Notes: generated from the sequence alone by a model not told the origin. Counted from the stretch's first letter, positions 23,700 to 37,136 are shown. The stretch: DNA of 64,000 bases from Scatophagus argus (GCF_020382885.2 NC_058496.1:11885501-11949500); one strand, 5' to 3'. Translations and numbers: made by a program.

Positions 23700-26600
23700 G
23701 CTGTGTGCCAACACGTTGACTGGTTTGTTTCCCGCCATCCTCACTCCTTGAACTCTCAGCTATAGACAGAGTTATGGAAATGTTGCCATTTCCTCATCCT
23801 GATTCTGTATTTATTTTAAAGCCGTTTGCCATCCTGTATTGTTGTTGACTCTTCAGTGCTTCTGCAATCAGTTTTCATGTGTTTTTTTTTTCTCTGTGTG
23901 TCTTTACTTTTACCTCAAATTTAGATTTTGTTCTTTCAGTTTGTCACCTATCAAAACAAGGATTGAAATGATCCTGTCACAGCTCATTGACAGCTCAGAT
24001 GTAGCGCTGTTGTCCTTCAGTGCTGATGCTACAGTTTTGTTCAAGCTTATTTTCATATTGACTTTTGGTGGGTTTTTTTTTTGTAGGAAAAACTCAGATG
24101 TGGAACAAAGTTAGTTTCCAGAATAGGCTACAAGTCTTATATGCATCTACTGAGATCTTAATAACATTAAATCAAGTTAGTGAGGGCATAGATACATTGA
24201 GAAATGCTGTCGAGTTTAAGATACCTGCATAATTTTGGTTTTTATTTCCACAAAGCTGTTGTAACCAGTATTTTTTTTTTTACCTTTGCAACGGATTAAA
24301 TGTGAATTGTGAAATAAGCTGCTAATAGTGATGAATCCCACAAATGGTCGCCCAACTACAGTTCCCCTTAGCTCCTCAGACTTTTTTGTCTTTCTTCTCA
24401 TTGTTTAGAGTTTTTATTTTTTATTTTACTATTTTGATTCAGTCTCTCTGCTCTCATCGGCATCGTTTCCAGGCGCAGCAGTCAGCTATCATCAGAAAAA
24501 GCTCCGGTTAACCCACTGTGAAATGATACATACAAGCTGGTAAGATAAAGGAGCAGTTTTTCCACCGATGGAAATCAGAGCTGAAGATGACTTTCATCAG
24601 GTGGCCTGAAACAAAACACTGAAAATAGTCGCTGAAGTTGCTCTGTATGTAAATAGACAACACTTCTCAATTGAAGATGGATGCTGTCAACGATGTGTCC
24701 ACAGCTCGTTTCCACTGCCCCCAAGTGGTTTAAAAAAGTTTGTGTTGTTACTCACTAAATAAAGACAACAGGCTGTATTACACTGAAGTACCAAATAAAT
24801 CCATTCATCCGTTTTCTCTACTAAATTCTTTACAACATGGGCCAACATCGTTCATTGTTGACCTTGGAAAACGTGGTCTGACAAAAAAAAGGGACTTGGG
24901 ACACGACAAGCAAACGCCATCCGCTGAAGAGGAGCGGAGAGTGACATGCAAATGAAAGACCCCGATAAAGCGAGAAAGTGGACCGCTAAGTGTTTTAGTC
25001 AGTTTGATGAGGTTTTGGCACGGGGGGACTTCATCAGTGGCGCTCTCGCTCTCACAGACGACAACATTGACACTGAGACCCCTCTTGCAATCCCGTTGAG
25101 GCCTCCCGCTGGTCCCCTGACCCCACAATGAACCTGTGTTGTGCTAATAACGTGGTCGGTGACCATGGTGCGTGACGTACACAGGTCGGGTTACCTGGTG
25201 AGTCTACCGCCTCACAAGTCGGACAGCTCCTGTGGTCCTGAACACAAGTGAAGCTATAATTCTGGCTGCTTATTGGATAAGAGATACACGGCGGACCCTT
25301 TAGTCCGCCGCTGATTGGTCGTTCCACCTGCCAGTCAAGCGGATTTCCTTCACAACAGACCGAACCGGGTAGCAGCTGCTGCTGCAGAGCCAATGCGCTC
25401 AATGTCACCTGCCACCGAAAAAGATGATTTTACAGCGAGTTCGGTAGAGCTTGTCTTCACGGCCTAATTGACGATATTCACCCAAGTAAGATTCCCAAAT
25501 GTAACGTCTTTGGTGTTTTTGCACTGGCGAGGTTGTAACGAGAAATTCGCTTGCTCATAGGGAATGGCCTGCTGCGAGAAGATGTTAACTGTTGACTGTC
25601 ATTGAACACCGACAGACGAGTCACTTCATTGATGCACTGCAAGATTTATTTATTCCAAAGCAGGTTTGTGTTTTTTAAGGGTAGTTCAATTCTAACAGTG
25701 ACAAAACAAATCATGGCTGGAGACTCAGTAGCACTTTGACGAATAATCTCTTAAAGGGGTTACAGCTCGTATCGTGTGGACCGAGAACGAGGCTCATAAC
25801 GTGTCTTTAATAATCATTTGTTTTTCTTAAGAATTTAGCTCCATTGTAGTCGTTAAATTCAACGTACGACTTCTGAAAAGGCTCGCAGCGCATCACTTGG
25901 CGGCTAAGCACGCACGTGACGCACGCACGCGCGCTGTTCGAGATAACAAACTTAGGAGATCCGATTCACCGATTAATCTCCTTTGCTGTTTTAAAGCACG
26001 CATCGTAAATGAAATCGGGACGGAGAAGGGAAGAGTTTATCTGCACCTGTTGCACTCTGATGGACGGTCTGTCTGTCTGTCTGTCTGCATGCAGTATGCA
26101 TCATAACTCGGCTCTCGTCTCTTTAAGCATAGTTTGGCTGATGTCACCAAAGGTACATTCACGGACTATAAAAGCAATCCTTTGTGAGATAAAAAAAAAA
26201 AACAACAACTTTCCTGTGACTACAAGAAAAGCAGACGAAACAAGCTAAAACCGTAACTGTTTATTGTGAATATACACACAGACTGGCGTATTTGCGTTGG
26301 TTTCTGTGTTTGCTGATAGCAAAGAGGCAGGAGAGGTTTGAGTGACTCAGCAGCCAGTTTTGGATACCCTGTATTACATGTCTTATTGAACTGAACCAGC
26401 ACGCTCCATATTGTGACTCTAAGCTGCATGATCCATGTGTCTTAGCCTGTTTAAGAAAAAATAAGGGAAGCTTTGTGAGTTCCTCATTGAATAGTGAAGC
26501 AGGTAAAGCTAATGAATTGCATTTTTTTAAAAAAAGTAATCTTTTCAGTCCTGCCTTAATCATTCTCCCCAGTGTGGGATTAGAAGTTGAATATATTTCC

Positions 26601-27990
26601 ATGTTTTTCAAGCAAAAATAGTCTTTTCTGGGATCTGTTTACATCCGCCTGAATGAAATTTGTTCTTGATTTTTATTCTTTTGATGGTCAGTCAGTCAGA
26701 GCACATGAAACAATGTGCTTCATGTGTTCTTTCTTTGATGCCAACCTCTTTGAAGCGCTGACAGTGAATAACATAAACTCTTAGATGGCTCTTTAAAGCA
26801 GGGAGAAATAAATGACCAAAAATAGGTTTTGATTTGGACCACCTCCAGGTGCAGGGTATACGGTGTCTTCTGCATTATGTTAGTGTGTTCCCGGCACACA
26901 GTGTCATGGTAACTTTGTTGAGGCCTCAGAGACTCTCGCTCTCTCTCTCCAAGATGTACTGGCTGCTATTGAGTAGGGCATGTTGTGTGTTGTCAGGGCT
27001 AGAGATTAATAGTGTGTGCTGTATGTATGTATTTTTCACAACTACAGTGATACAAAACAAAATATATATAAAATCAGGGGTGAAAAGAGTAACATAGTTT
27101 CTTTCTCATCTTCTATTTATCATTAAGTTTAGTTGACCATTTGCAAAGCTGTGTTTGAATTATTTCCAACTGCTGCAGTTTTAGTTCATCTGCAGACGCC
27201 TGCAGCTTTTGGTTCGGGTTATGTGTGTCAGAAGGAAGGGGTTTACAGGTTAGTCTGTCTTTTTGGAAATGTGAAATATTTGCGCCATAGATTCCAGAGA
27301 GGCCTTCCTCGCCGTTCCTAAGGCCCGTAGTGTTCATTGTCGCGGCTCTTTCACTGTTGAGCTCTTTATTCTTGTCAGCCGTGCATCTCAATTAACACAC
27401 TGGGGAGCTTTGTGTGGAGAGGTCTTGCTGTGTGCGTGCGTGTGTGTGTGCGTGCGTGCGTGCACTTTGTGTCTGAATGCATAATGACGGTGAAAAGGAG
27501 AGAATGGGACACGAGCGCTGACACAATGAGGGAATGTATGTAAAGTGAGTGCAGCTTTTTAGCTTTTACAGTCAGACGTTTCATAGCTCGCGACGTGAGA
27601 CAAAGCTTCTCCGTTCTCTTAGTTTGCCTTGCTACAAGCACAGGCAAGCGTTTTGGAAAAAGTGTGTAGTTCTTAATCCACAGCTGCTCTGGATGGGCTC
27701 TCGTGTTTTTCGTTGTCGGAGCGCGTGAAGAGGCTGCTGATGCTAGCGGAGTGCAGCAGGCAAACCCTTCTCCTTCTCTTTCTGGATTGTTTGACAGATG
27801 ATTGATTGCCTGGTGAGTAAGGACTCGTACTTGGCAGGGCTGGTAGTGTTCACTGATGAAGGACTGGCTGTTTGCAGACTCATAAACCTGTTTGTGGGAA
27901 TCAGTGTAATGTTTTAATTGAGTGACTGTTCAAACGGTACATCTCTCTGTAATCCAAACTTGAAACACAAAAGTTGAGTGGATTCGATAC
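23700..27990. other. intergenic between znf131 and nim1k, left part
   Basis: No gene was recognised. A CpG-rich patch at about 24940-25960 includes two coding-like frames at 24740-25131 (separate entry) and gcacgtgacgcacgcacgcg near 25912. A GTCT repeat lies at about 26067-26088 and a GT/GC repeat at 27428-27463. The patch could be a distant nim1k promoter; no spliced product can be shown. Confidence 0.45.
24740..25131 (+). pseudogene. coding-like frames broken by a frameshift, unknown identity
   Basis: Two reading frames abut. One ends at 24955 (DLGHDKQTPSAEEERRVTCK). The other starts at 24946 and ends at 25131 (KARKWTAKCFSQFDEV ... PLRPPAGPLTPQ), in a shifted frame. Composition and codon use look protein-like and the area is CpG-rich. 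I do not recognise the sequence. It may be a decayed gene, an exon of an unrecognised gene, or a chance ORF in CpG-rich DNA. Confidence 0.2.
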
Positions 27991-28007
27991 AACTTTCCAT
28001 CTGTTTG

Positions 28008-28330
28008 CTACCACTGGTCTAGGGGCCAGGTGGCAACAGGCTGAGCACAGTATAGTCTATACGTTCCTCTGTCCAGCAAGGCTTTCAGCTCCTCCTGAGG
28101 GATCCTGAGGGGTTCCCAAGAAACATGAGATATAATATTCCTCCAGTATGTTCTGGCTCTACGTTCTGGTCTCCTACCAAATGTATGTGCTGGTGAACCC
28201 TCCTCATCAGATGCATGAACCACCTCAACTGGCTCCTTTAGATGCAAGGGAACAGCAGCTTCCTCTGGGTGTCTGAGCTCCATCGCTAGGGTGAAGGTGG
28301 TCCACAGGGGGAGCTCATCCAGCCTGAAGA
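28008..28330 (-). mobile_element. degenerate RTE/Rex3-type LINE 3' end
   Basis: Translated on the minus strand it gives KEPVEVVHASDEEG, then GRRPERRARTYWRNIISHVS and WEPLRIPQEELKALLDRGTY. This follows the well-known C-terminal tail of teleost RTE/Rex3 retrotransposons (LRWLGHL, GRRPRGRPRTRWRDY, WERLGIP-EEL). No reverse transcriptase domain is present, so this is a 5'-truncated dead copy. Confidence 0.75.
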
Positions 28331-31200
28331 GGAAACCCGCTTAATCTGCTTGTTTCTGTAGTCTCCTTCATCACCATAGATACCTTTGTTAAACTTCACA
28401 GTTGTACTCCAGACATCCCTTCCGTACAATCTTGCTTTTATTTTCACTAATTTTTTGTAGCTTTAAGGAGCCAGGAGCAGATTGCAAAAAGTAAATTAAG
28501 CAATTTTCTGAAGCTCTAACCAGTTAATTTGTGGTGACTTATAGTGCTGTAACAGTCAATTTTAGCTTCAGTTTACAATCAGACATGTATGAGCAAGATA
28601 CAGCATATTAGTGAGGTTTCTCATTCTTCCATGAGTGCTCTCTTATAGTCTGTTTTTGTGTTTATGTGTAAATCCATTAGTCTGTTTACTCACACATGGG
28701 TACTCTGAGGCTCAGCGCAGCACTTTATAACTGTAAACATGGCATCGTGTGCTCTTTTTGTTGACACTCAGTGCCAGTTAATGCCTAATCCTCAACTAGA
28801 AAAAAAAGGCAAACAAACACACTCAGTCAGTGTCCATCACCAAGCAACCAGGTAGATCTGTTTTCCACTGGAAGCAAAGCACAAAGCCATCTGGGTAACT
28901 CATCTGTATAGACCCAATGTGTCCACTTGAAGTAATTATCAATGGGTCCAGTTGGTTATTAAACTTGTTACACTCAGCATGGTACTCCCTGTTAAAGGTT
29001 AAATATACAACATTCACTGATGCTATCACAGTAGAGCACCTGAGTCTCAGACCAAAGCAAATGTGCACGTCTTTCACTGAACAAAGTTGAAACGAAAAAG
29101 CCCATCTGGACACACACTGCTCAAGAAACTCAGATAAAACTGTAAAACTAGGCAGTGCTGACTGAATATGAGTCAAAATTATGTTGCTGCATGGCCTATT
29201 TCTTGTTTAAAATGTTTTCAGAACCATATTGCAGTGTAGTGTTTCGCTCTAAAATGAGAAAGTTTAGTTGGCTTTGAAATGCAGGCTCCTGTGTGAATAT
29301 GAATCAAAATTATGTTACTGCATAACCTGTTTCTCACTTGGAATGATTTCGTAACCATATTGTAGTGTCGGTCTACTGTTTACCCGTATGATTAAGTTTC
29401 TTAACTGGCTGCCAGGTGAAAAACAGCTGCGGGGAGAACAGAAAGGGACTCACATGCACGGACATGCATGCGTGGCCAGCACGGCTACCAAAAACAAATA
29501 ACAGAAAAGCTCAGATTGCAAAACAGAGATGCTACAGTTGTGATGCTATTAAGTAAATATTCTCATACTCTTGAAAAATAAAATTTCCAGATAAAAATTC
29601 TTATTGCTCCCCTTTAACCATTCATATGTTTATGTCATACGTGGTCGTCCTCCTCATTCTTTTTATTTACATTCATAAAAGGCTGGTGTTCTGGCCTTGT
29701 CGCTTTGTGCTGCAAAGTGGAGGCCTCTCGTCCCTTAGCAGATCCTAAGATCAATGCTTAGATATTCATGGTGCGATCGTTGGAAGGTGTTTGAAAGCTG
29801 GGAGACTGGAGGCCTCACAAAGGAGAATTGCTTTGATTTGCCAGCTTTAACATAAATCCATTCATCTGAATATAGAGGCCAATGAGAGAACATCTTTCAA
29901 AACACCATGTTACACCACATTAACTGTTTACACTCCTGCTTTACACGCACACACACTCTCCATGTTGAGTCATGACGTCTTCTTCTGAACAGCCTAAGTC
30001 ATTTTATGATCGATACGCAGCTGAACACCTTGTTGAAGCAGCTTGATTAATTACTTTTAATGACCTCAGAAACGAATTTCTTGACATTTTTGAACCAACT
30101 TCACTCCGTCATCTTTTGAGGATAAGGAAAAGATGAGACCAAAAATAAACCACATATTCAGTCACAAATTTATGTTTTGATACAGATATAGTTTTTATCA
30201 AAACTTACTGGAGTAAACAGAGGTTATTAGTGTAAATGTGGTGGGGGGGGGGGGGGGGGGGGAATCAGTATATATTTATTGTGCTAGTGAGTTTAGGATA
30301 CCAGGACTGTTTTTGTTTGATTGAATTGAAATTAACTACAGGGACAACATGAGCATCCACTGCAATTATGTGGCTCCTTTATGTGTCTTAATTATCGAGC
30401 TACGGCAACACAAGCAATTCTTGTTGGTGGTAAGAAGTACTCTGAGTAATTAAACACCATAATTTATTTATTTTATTTGGCTGGTTTAATGCAAACTCAG
30501 GGTTCACCTCTGTTCGCCTTTTTGGTTCCCGCTCATGGGATGTTGTTAGAGGTTTGTTTTCTGTGCTGCATGCAATTATCACCTAATTACAAACTTGACT
30601 ACCTCTACACACTGTACCACCCACCCATAGTGACTGTCATCATTCGCACTCTCCATTAGAAATGAAAAGGGTTAGTCAGGTTGTAAGTATCTTCTTGGTG
30701 GTTGATTAGTTTATTATTTGCTGTTCGATTTGATTTGTTAACTTTGGCTCGCTCTCATGGCAACCTCAACCTGCATTGAGCTTGGAACAGGACTCAAGCA
30801 CTAAATTAAGTTACTTACAATATGCATTAACTGGCACTCAGGCAGATATTGCACTTGTGTTGACATGTGCACACAGAGGGTGGAAACACATGGTTTACAC
30901 ACATGTTTGACTTGACTTCATTTTGAAAATTGTGAAAATGATTAATCAAGTGGCACAGTTACAAGTAGGGAAAACAAAGAAAACACATTAAAACACACAA
31001 AAAAAATAGCTGATAAAAAAGAAAAAGGAAGGTCTACAATGAGCATCAAAACATTAATTACATCTATTTTTATTTCTGATTTGTTCTCATTTCCAGGTTG
31101 TGTCACTAAACACCCCGTAGCTGTACCCTGACACTATCATCTGTTCAACCTCTTTCGTCCAACCTCCCCCCTCCTCCATCCAGGTCCTCTTCCCCTCCTC
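28331..31200. other. intergenic upstream of nim1k, right part
   Basis: No coding exon was recognised. A pair of similar stretches occurs near 29165-29235 and 29295-29365 (tgaatatga.tcaaaattatgtt.ctgcat). A G20 run lies at 30243-30262. Non-repetitive blocks at about 29720-29940 and 30380-30660 are candidate regulatory elements. Confidence 0.4.
30243..30262. repeat. poly-G run (G20)
   Basis: Twenty consecutive G on the plus strand. Such runs are G-quadruplex prone and often misassembled. Confidence 0.9.
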
Positions 31201-31210
31201 CTCAACCTGC

Positions 31211-31631
31211 GGCCTATTTATACCCTGGAGACTCAAAAGAGCCCATTAAACCTCCGCAGAGACAACAGTGAGCATGAATCCGATAACGCAAGGTCGCTCT
31301 GATCTTCAGCCTCCTCACCTTTTCTTCAGCGGCTAAGAAATCTAAGGCTTCAGCTAGTGGATCATTGAGATGCAACAAGACTACAATTGCGCCAAGCTTC
31401 AGAAGACAAATTTTCCCTGATATTCCATTGCGGTGAGGACAGTTTACAGCTTCAAATTTTGGATGCAGCATGTACTTGGGTCCATGGACTGGGGGTTTTG
31501 TTCTGCTTTCCTAAATTACAGGAAACCATCTGAAAAATTCATATTATTTATTAGTTAACTCAGTTGTCTTAATAGTTATGTGGGAAGGACACTGAAAGAA
31601 TTCATCCTCAAAATGGCTCACGTATATGAAG
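31211..31631 (+). promoter_or_regulatory. nim1k: probable nim1k promoter and 5' non-coding exon
   Basis: A TATTTATACC element lies near 31214-31223 after a pyrimidine-rich stretch. A consensus donor GAAG|GTAAGTAG lies at 31631/31632, the best donor upstream of the first coding acceptor at 32055. The exon start is not determined. A seven-codon upstream ORF starts at 31613. Confidence 0.45.
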
Positions 31632-31963
31632 GTAAGTAGAAGTTTTTGTGAATTACACTCAATATAAACTTTTACTTTGCATGTAATTTAATGGATAACA
31701 GTACAACAATAATGTGTAATGATTGACTTGCTGCTAGCTATTTAACTTCAGTTTTATTTCACATCATGGAGATGTTGCTCTGCATGTATTGCTCTGTAGG
31801 ACGACGCTGTAGCTACTGTGTTCACAATCTAAACATGGGTGCTAATACTTTAGCCTGTAAGTCTCACAAGAAAGATAGAGTTAATGTGGTACTGCTTGAA
31901 GAAGAAGAATAAGTTTATGAGATCCTACCATGCAGTTCAGTACAATGAGCCATATTATAATAC

Positions 31964-31988
31964 TTTTTTTTTTTTTTTTTTTTTTTTT
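31964..31988. repeat. poly-T run (T25)
   Basis: Twenty-five T in the nim1k leader intron, about 70 nt before the first coding exon. Confidence 0.9.
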
Positions 31989-32056
31989 GTGCATCCAGCC
32001 CTTTACCAGTCCCAGCCATGAGCTAAGCCCATGCCACCCTGGGTGTCCCTTGCAGG

Positions 32057-35000
32057 ATGACTGCTGTCTGCCCCTCTGACAGCAGCCCAGAAGGGGCTGA
32101 AGCTGGGGCCGGGACAGCAGGCTGCAGGGGGTCGGGGGCAGCAGGCACTGCCAGGAACATCTCGGTTTCTGGGGCAGAGACCGGGGAGTCCAATGGAGAT
32201 TCTGTCGGGGGTTCAATTGGAGGCACATCTGTGGTCACTGCTGGTCAAAGGTACACCCGCTGGAGCCGCCAGGACAGCTCAGACATCAACACAGACGATG
32301 AGGGAGCCACCATTCGGCGCCTCACCCCGCTGGAAAGGCTGAACCTGGACATGTGTCAGGATGAAAGGTAGGAGTCAAGAGATGATGCAGGAATCTCCTT
32401 TTATTAAGATTCACTGTATTTCTGTTTGCTTTTTGACTTGACACGAGGAGAAATTTTTACTGTAGTATCTCATAAGGAATACGTTGTGTTACATCTGATG
32501 TTCTCTAATCTGGTCACAGGGTGGTCCGTGAGCTTACAGTGGGCAGAAGGATCGGCTTCTACAAAATTCGAGGAGAGATCGGCTGTGGGAATTTTTCTCA
32601 TGTCAAGCTGGGAATTCATGCCCTCACCAAAGGTAAGAAACTACAAGACATTGGTGAAATAAAGCCGTTAATTCACTGTAAAGATAAAGTGATAAATAGT
32701 TTTTACTGAACAACCAACACATTCATTTTTAAAAACAAAAATCTTAAGTAAGCTCCCATTTGCTCTCTAATCTGGAGTTTTATTAAATTTCATTGATAAC
32801 TTGGCTTATGAACTGTTTCCATCAGGGAGCTGTAACATTGACACAAGAGCGTCCTCGTGTAGCAATTCACCAACAAGGCGATGTGTGCCTGGCCATGGGG
32901 CTGATTCAGCCACAGAAAGACAGACTGTCTGCTGCCCTTGAACAGATGGATTGATTAGAGATCTCCAGTTTCCTTAGCGACGGCTGAAATTGCTGCATGC
33001 CTCATCAAAGGCTAAAGAGGAGGAGGATGAATGTGTAGCTGTGTGTGTGTGTGTGTGTGTGTGTGTGCACTCTGTGTTCTTAGGGTTTTATGTAGTTTAC
33101 TGTGTGCCTTTCTATGTCATGCTATGTGTGTGTGTGTGGGTGCATGTAAGTGGTATCATTTAGTTTTCAATAAAACAATATGAGCTGCGGTGCATTTTGT
33201 ATGCTCCTATTGAAAGCTATGTCACGGCTGAAAGGGAGCCTAAAACCGGCCTGAATAATGCATACTGACGCACAATTAGATATCTCAACACCGTTTTGCC
33301 ACTTCAGAACTTTTCTGTATTCGGTTACCTTAAGTCTATTTTACTTTGCTTTATAAATCATTTAGCTAAATTCAATAAAGATATCAGTTGTTTGAATATG
33401 ATATATGTGAAGTATTTTTATCTTTACTGTCTGTAAAATTGCGTACATTTTGAAACTTGCATTATGCTTTCCTCTCCACACATTTTCAAAGGTGCAAAGT
33501 AAAATTTGATTCCAGGGTGATGCTGCTAACTCAGTGCTCTGTTTCCCTGTTATATTTCATCTCCACCCTGACTCAACCCCTCCATATCTGCTCAGGTCTG
33601 AAGTATAATGTGACAGAGAAAAGCAATTTTTCTTCATTTACAAAAGCAAATTTCTTTCTAAGATAGGACTAAAAGTAAGAATTGACCCCCCTGAGAGAAC
33701 ATAATCAAGGAAATTGGTTTCTCAGGGCAGCTAATCCTCCATCAAATTATCTAGAGCAGAGCATCAGGCTGGTCACTTCAGGGGTAATTCTGTGTTTGCA
33801 AGGTGAAACCAGGCTTACATTTTCTAACCTCCATATAGCATTCACATAACACATCTAATATCTCACCTATCAGAAACGTGGAGTTCTGTTAATGATGAAA
33901 CGCACAATGGGAACACTCAACATCTTATTTCTTTAAACGAACAAACAAGATTTTTTTGGTTTATCTTCTCTCTGTACGACTGACTCTTCTGTAGAAATGT
34001 GTTGTCGCAGATCACTGACCTTAATCTTCTTCCTTGGCTTCACCAGACAAAGTGGCCATAAAGATCCTAGACAAAACCAAGCTGGATCAGAAGACCCAGA
34101 GGCTGCTGTCCAGAGAGATCTCCAGTATGGAGAAACTACACCATCCCAACATCATACGCCTCTATGAGGTTTGACTTACACACACACTCTCATCCTGATT
34201 CACATATGAACTTTCTCTGATACCAGTAGGTTTTCTCAGTGATCCCTACATCTGGATGACATCCGGTATATTTTCTTCTTTAGGTGGTGGAGACACTGTC
34301 ACGGTTACACCTGGTGATGGAGTACGCAGGGGGAGGGGAGCTCTACACCAAGATTACTACAGAGGGGAAACTCTCTGACACTGAAAGCAAGCTTGTCTTC
34401 GCTCAGATCCTGTCTGCTGTTAAACACATGGTCAGTACATATGAGTTTACATTGAAGTGGTATGTTAAAGAAACGTAAGAGAGAATAAAATCTCAGTCTG
34501 AATGTAACCTAAATATTAGCAATAAGCAAATACATCATCATCTGTTACCTTATCTGTATGCATATCTGTACTCAGAAGATCTAAGATGAATGCAGAGAAA
34601 CTTTCCCCCTCCTTCACGTTGTTGTGAAAACAGCCTTCAAGTGTCAAACTCTGCACTAACATTCTGCCCAGTGAAGCTCAAACATCCACATGAAGAAACA
34701 TGTTTAAGTGAAGGGGGGCAGTTTTACTGTATCCTCACTACTAGAATCAAACACTCCCACGTTAAACAAAATGAGTTTGTAAATTTTTTTGACAGAAATA
34801 ATATTGTTAATGAAAAGCTGTATTGTTGTTAAACCTTGGTGGATTATGTATTTACAGTGAACGTAGGTGACACTTCCATAATGCAATTTCTCCTTGTCAA
34901 CCACAGCATGAAAACAACATCATCCACCGCGACCTGAAGGCAGAAAATGTCTTCTACACCAGCAGCTCTTGTGTCAAGGTGGGGGACTTTGGCTTTAGCA

Positions 35001-35665
35001 CGCTGAGCCGCCGCAGTGAGACCCTGAACACTTTCTGTGGTTCTCCGCCTTATGCGGCTCCTGAGCTCTTTAGGGATGAGCATTATGTTGGCATCTTTGT
35101 TGACATCTGGGCCCTGGGGGTGATGCTGTTTTTCATGGTGACAGGCACCATGCCATTCAGGGCAGACACTGTGGCCAAACTGAAGCGATGCATCCTGGAT
35201 GGGGCCTACGTCTTGCCCTCGTGGGTGCCAGAGGCATGCCAGAGGCTGATCAGAGGAATCCTCCAACCCGTACCATCTGACCGCTGCACAGTGGAGCAGA
35301 TGATGGGCTGTGAGTGGCTGCTCCCTGTGGACTTCCCGCGTGCCATGGAGCCATTTAAACTAGACCCATCCTACCTGGCAGAGGGCGAACCATCTGAACT
35401 CATGGAGGAAGAGATGGAGGTAAAGGCAGCACTGGAGACACTAGGAATAACCTCAGAACACATCCTCAACAACCAGGGGAAAGACTGCAGGAGTTCCATA
35501 ACAGGGGTGTATAGGATCCTGCTACACCGTGCTCACAGGAGACGGGCTGTTGAGAGCATGCCTGCAGTCACAAAGGCAGTCGGACCAACTACAACGAGTA
35601 AAAAGGAGCGACTAAAAGTGTACCGCAGTTTGAGGCACACATCTAAACTCTGTGTGATTCTGTGA
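32057..35665 (+). CDS. nim1k: NIM1 serine/threonine protein kinase
   Basis: AMPK-related kinase, activated by LKB1 in the known family. Exons: 32057-32367, 32520-32632, 34047-34168, 34284-34430, 34907-35665; 1452 nt, 483 residues (human about 436). Residues 1-103 are a low-complexity Gly/Ala/Ser leader ending in [13 protein letters not shown]. The kinase domain starts near residue 118: glycine loop [15 protein letters not shown] lysine K147, HRDLKAEN at 238-245, DFG at 258-260, the T-loop Thr in NTFCGSPP at 273 (LKB1 site), and APE at 282-284. All catalytic residues are present, so an active kinase is expected. The C-terminus contains [15 protein letters not shown] and SSITGVYRI and ends HTSKLCVIL, near-identical to human NIM1K. 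The start is the ATG two bases into the exon after acceptor CTTGCAG. Confidence 0.97.
33041..33067. repeat. GT microsatellite in nim1k intron
   Basis: About 13 GT units. The intron from 32633 to 34046 holds no other coding signal. Confidence 0.9.
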
Positions 35666-35736
35666 CAAAATGCTTTCCGTTGCTTTGGAAATGAATTGAC
35701 TGTGATCTGGGATGAGATTGCATGTATTTCATTATG

Positions 35737-35742
35737 AATAAA
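35737..35742 (+). terminator. nim1k: poly(A) signal of nim1k
   Basis: AATAAA 72 nt after the stop, followed by gtgtttttcaatct. It implies a very short 3' UTR. Confidence 0.7.
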
Positions 35743-35759
35743 AAAAGTGTTTTTCAATC

Positions 35760-37130
35760 TAACAGTTCAAATTGAAATCATGGTAAATAACCCCACTCAG
35801 CTCCTGAAATCTGGGCTTTCTTACTTTACTGTCTTTCCTCTAGTACGTAAAATTAGTCTCTGTGAGAATGTTGCTGCCAGTGAATCATGGGCACATTTTC
35901 CAAATCCCTCATGAAATCTGATTTATTTAATGATGATTAGATGGCATACACAAAATTTTCTTGGGGTCATGCAGGCCAGATATTTATAGTCCACACCCTT
36001 CTTATGCTCAGTTGTGGGACCACCCCATGAGAACTCAATGTAGCATAAATTAAATCATTAGAAATCCACAGCATTTCGTTGTGGTGATAAAGTGGTGAAA
36101 CATGCAGTCAGTACATGAAATGTGGTGTCTTTAATGTTTAATTGCACTTTTCTTTGATGCCTTAGTTTTCTATCATGTTATGAAATCAGGCAGACTGGTT
36201 GTGACACCTTACCTTCTTATGTGATGTATCTCTATGAGATGTAAGACTGATTGACCTGAATGACCTCACTCTAATTTCCCTTTGGCCTAAAAATGCCAAT
36301 AAATATTACTAAGCTCCAAATACCAATATACCTACCACCAAAGTTATAGCTGTTCATGTGGTGAAATCAGTTTTCAGTTTGGACTCAGGCAATTTCAGTA
36401 TGAGTTTCATTAGGTTTTTTTAATTATCCGATTACATGTTAATGCTCACGTGTTGATTAAAATAAATTTAAAATTTAAATACATCAGCTTTTGATGCTTT
36501 TGTGTTTGTGTGTATTTTATAATTTTAACCCTTTACTACATTCTGTAGCCCTGAATCCTGTTTGTCTCTCACCCGTCCCAAAACATTTTTTTATTTCTAT
36601 ACTTTATGGCATGTATGACAAGTGTGTGTGTGTGTGTGTGTGTGTGTTGTGAATGTTTTTTTTTTTTTTTTTTTTTTTTAACATCCACTGATATTAGCAG
36701 GCAAATGATGCTATGGGTGAAACAAGCCTAATCAAACACTTTGAATCAATACATTATACAAATATTCTGAACAAATACTGTTAAAATTTTTTGATTTGAT
36801 TTTTTTAAATGAAAACCTTTAATGTGTTCAGTAGAGCATTTACGCTAAAGAAACTCTAAAGGATAATTCACTTGCACTCTGTAATTGCTTAGCATTTTGC
36901 TTTTTTATTATATATACTCAGCAAAATATTGTTATAGTATAATACAGACTCCAGTATGCCGGTGTGGTACATAACAACACTTAACACAGTTATGGGGTAT
37001 TTTTTTTAATCATATTAAAAATGATACTGATAACTATTTAAAATCAAGTTCGTTTCATGTTGTAAGTTGCTTATTATACAGCTGCCACATATGTGTGTGC
37101 AGAAAACATCATGAATGGAAGTAAGTATGG
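35760..37130. other. intergenic between nim1k and creb3
   Basis: AT-rich, no reading frame. It holds a GT microsatellite at 36622-36647 and a T run at 36657-36679. Confidence 0.6.
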
Positions 37131-37136
37131 TAATGT

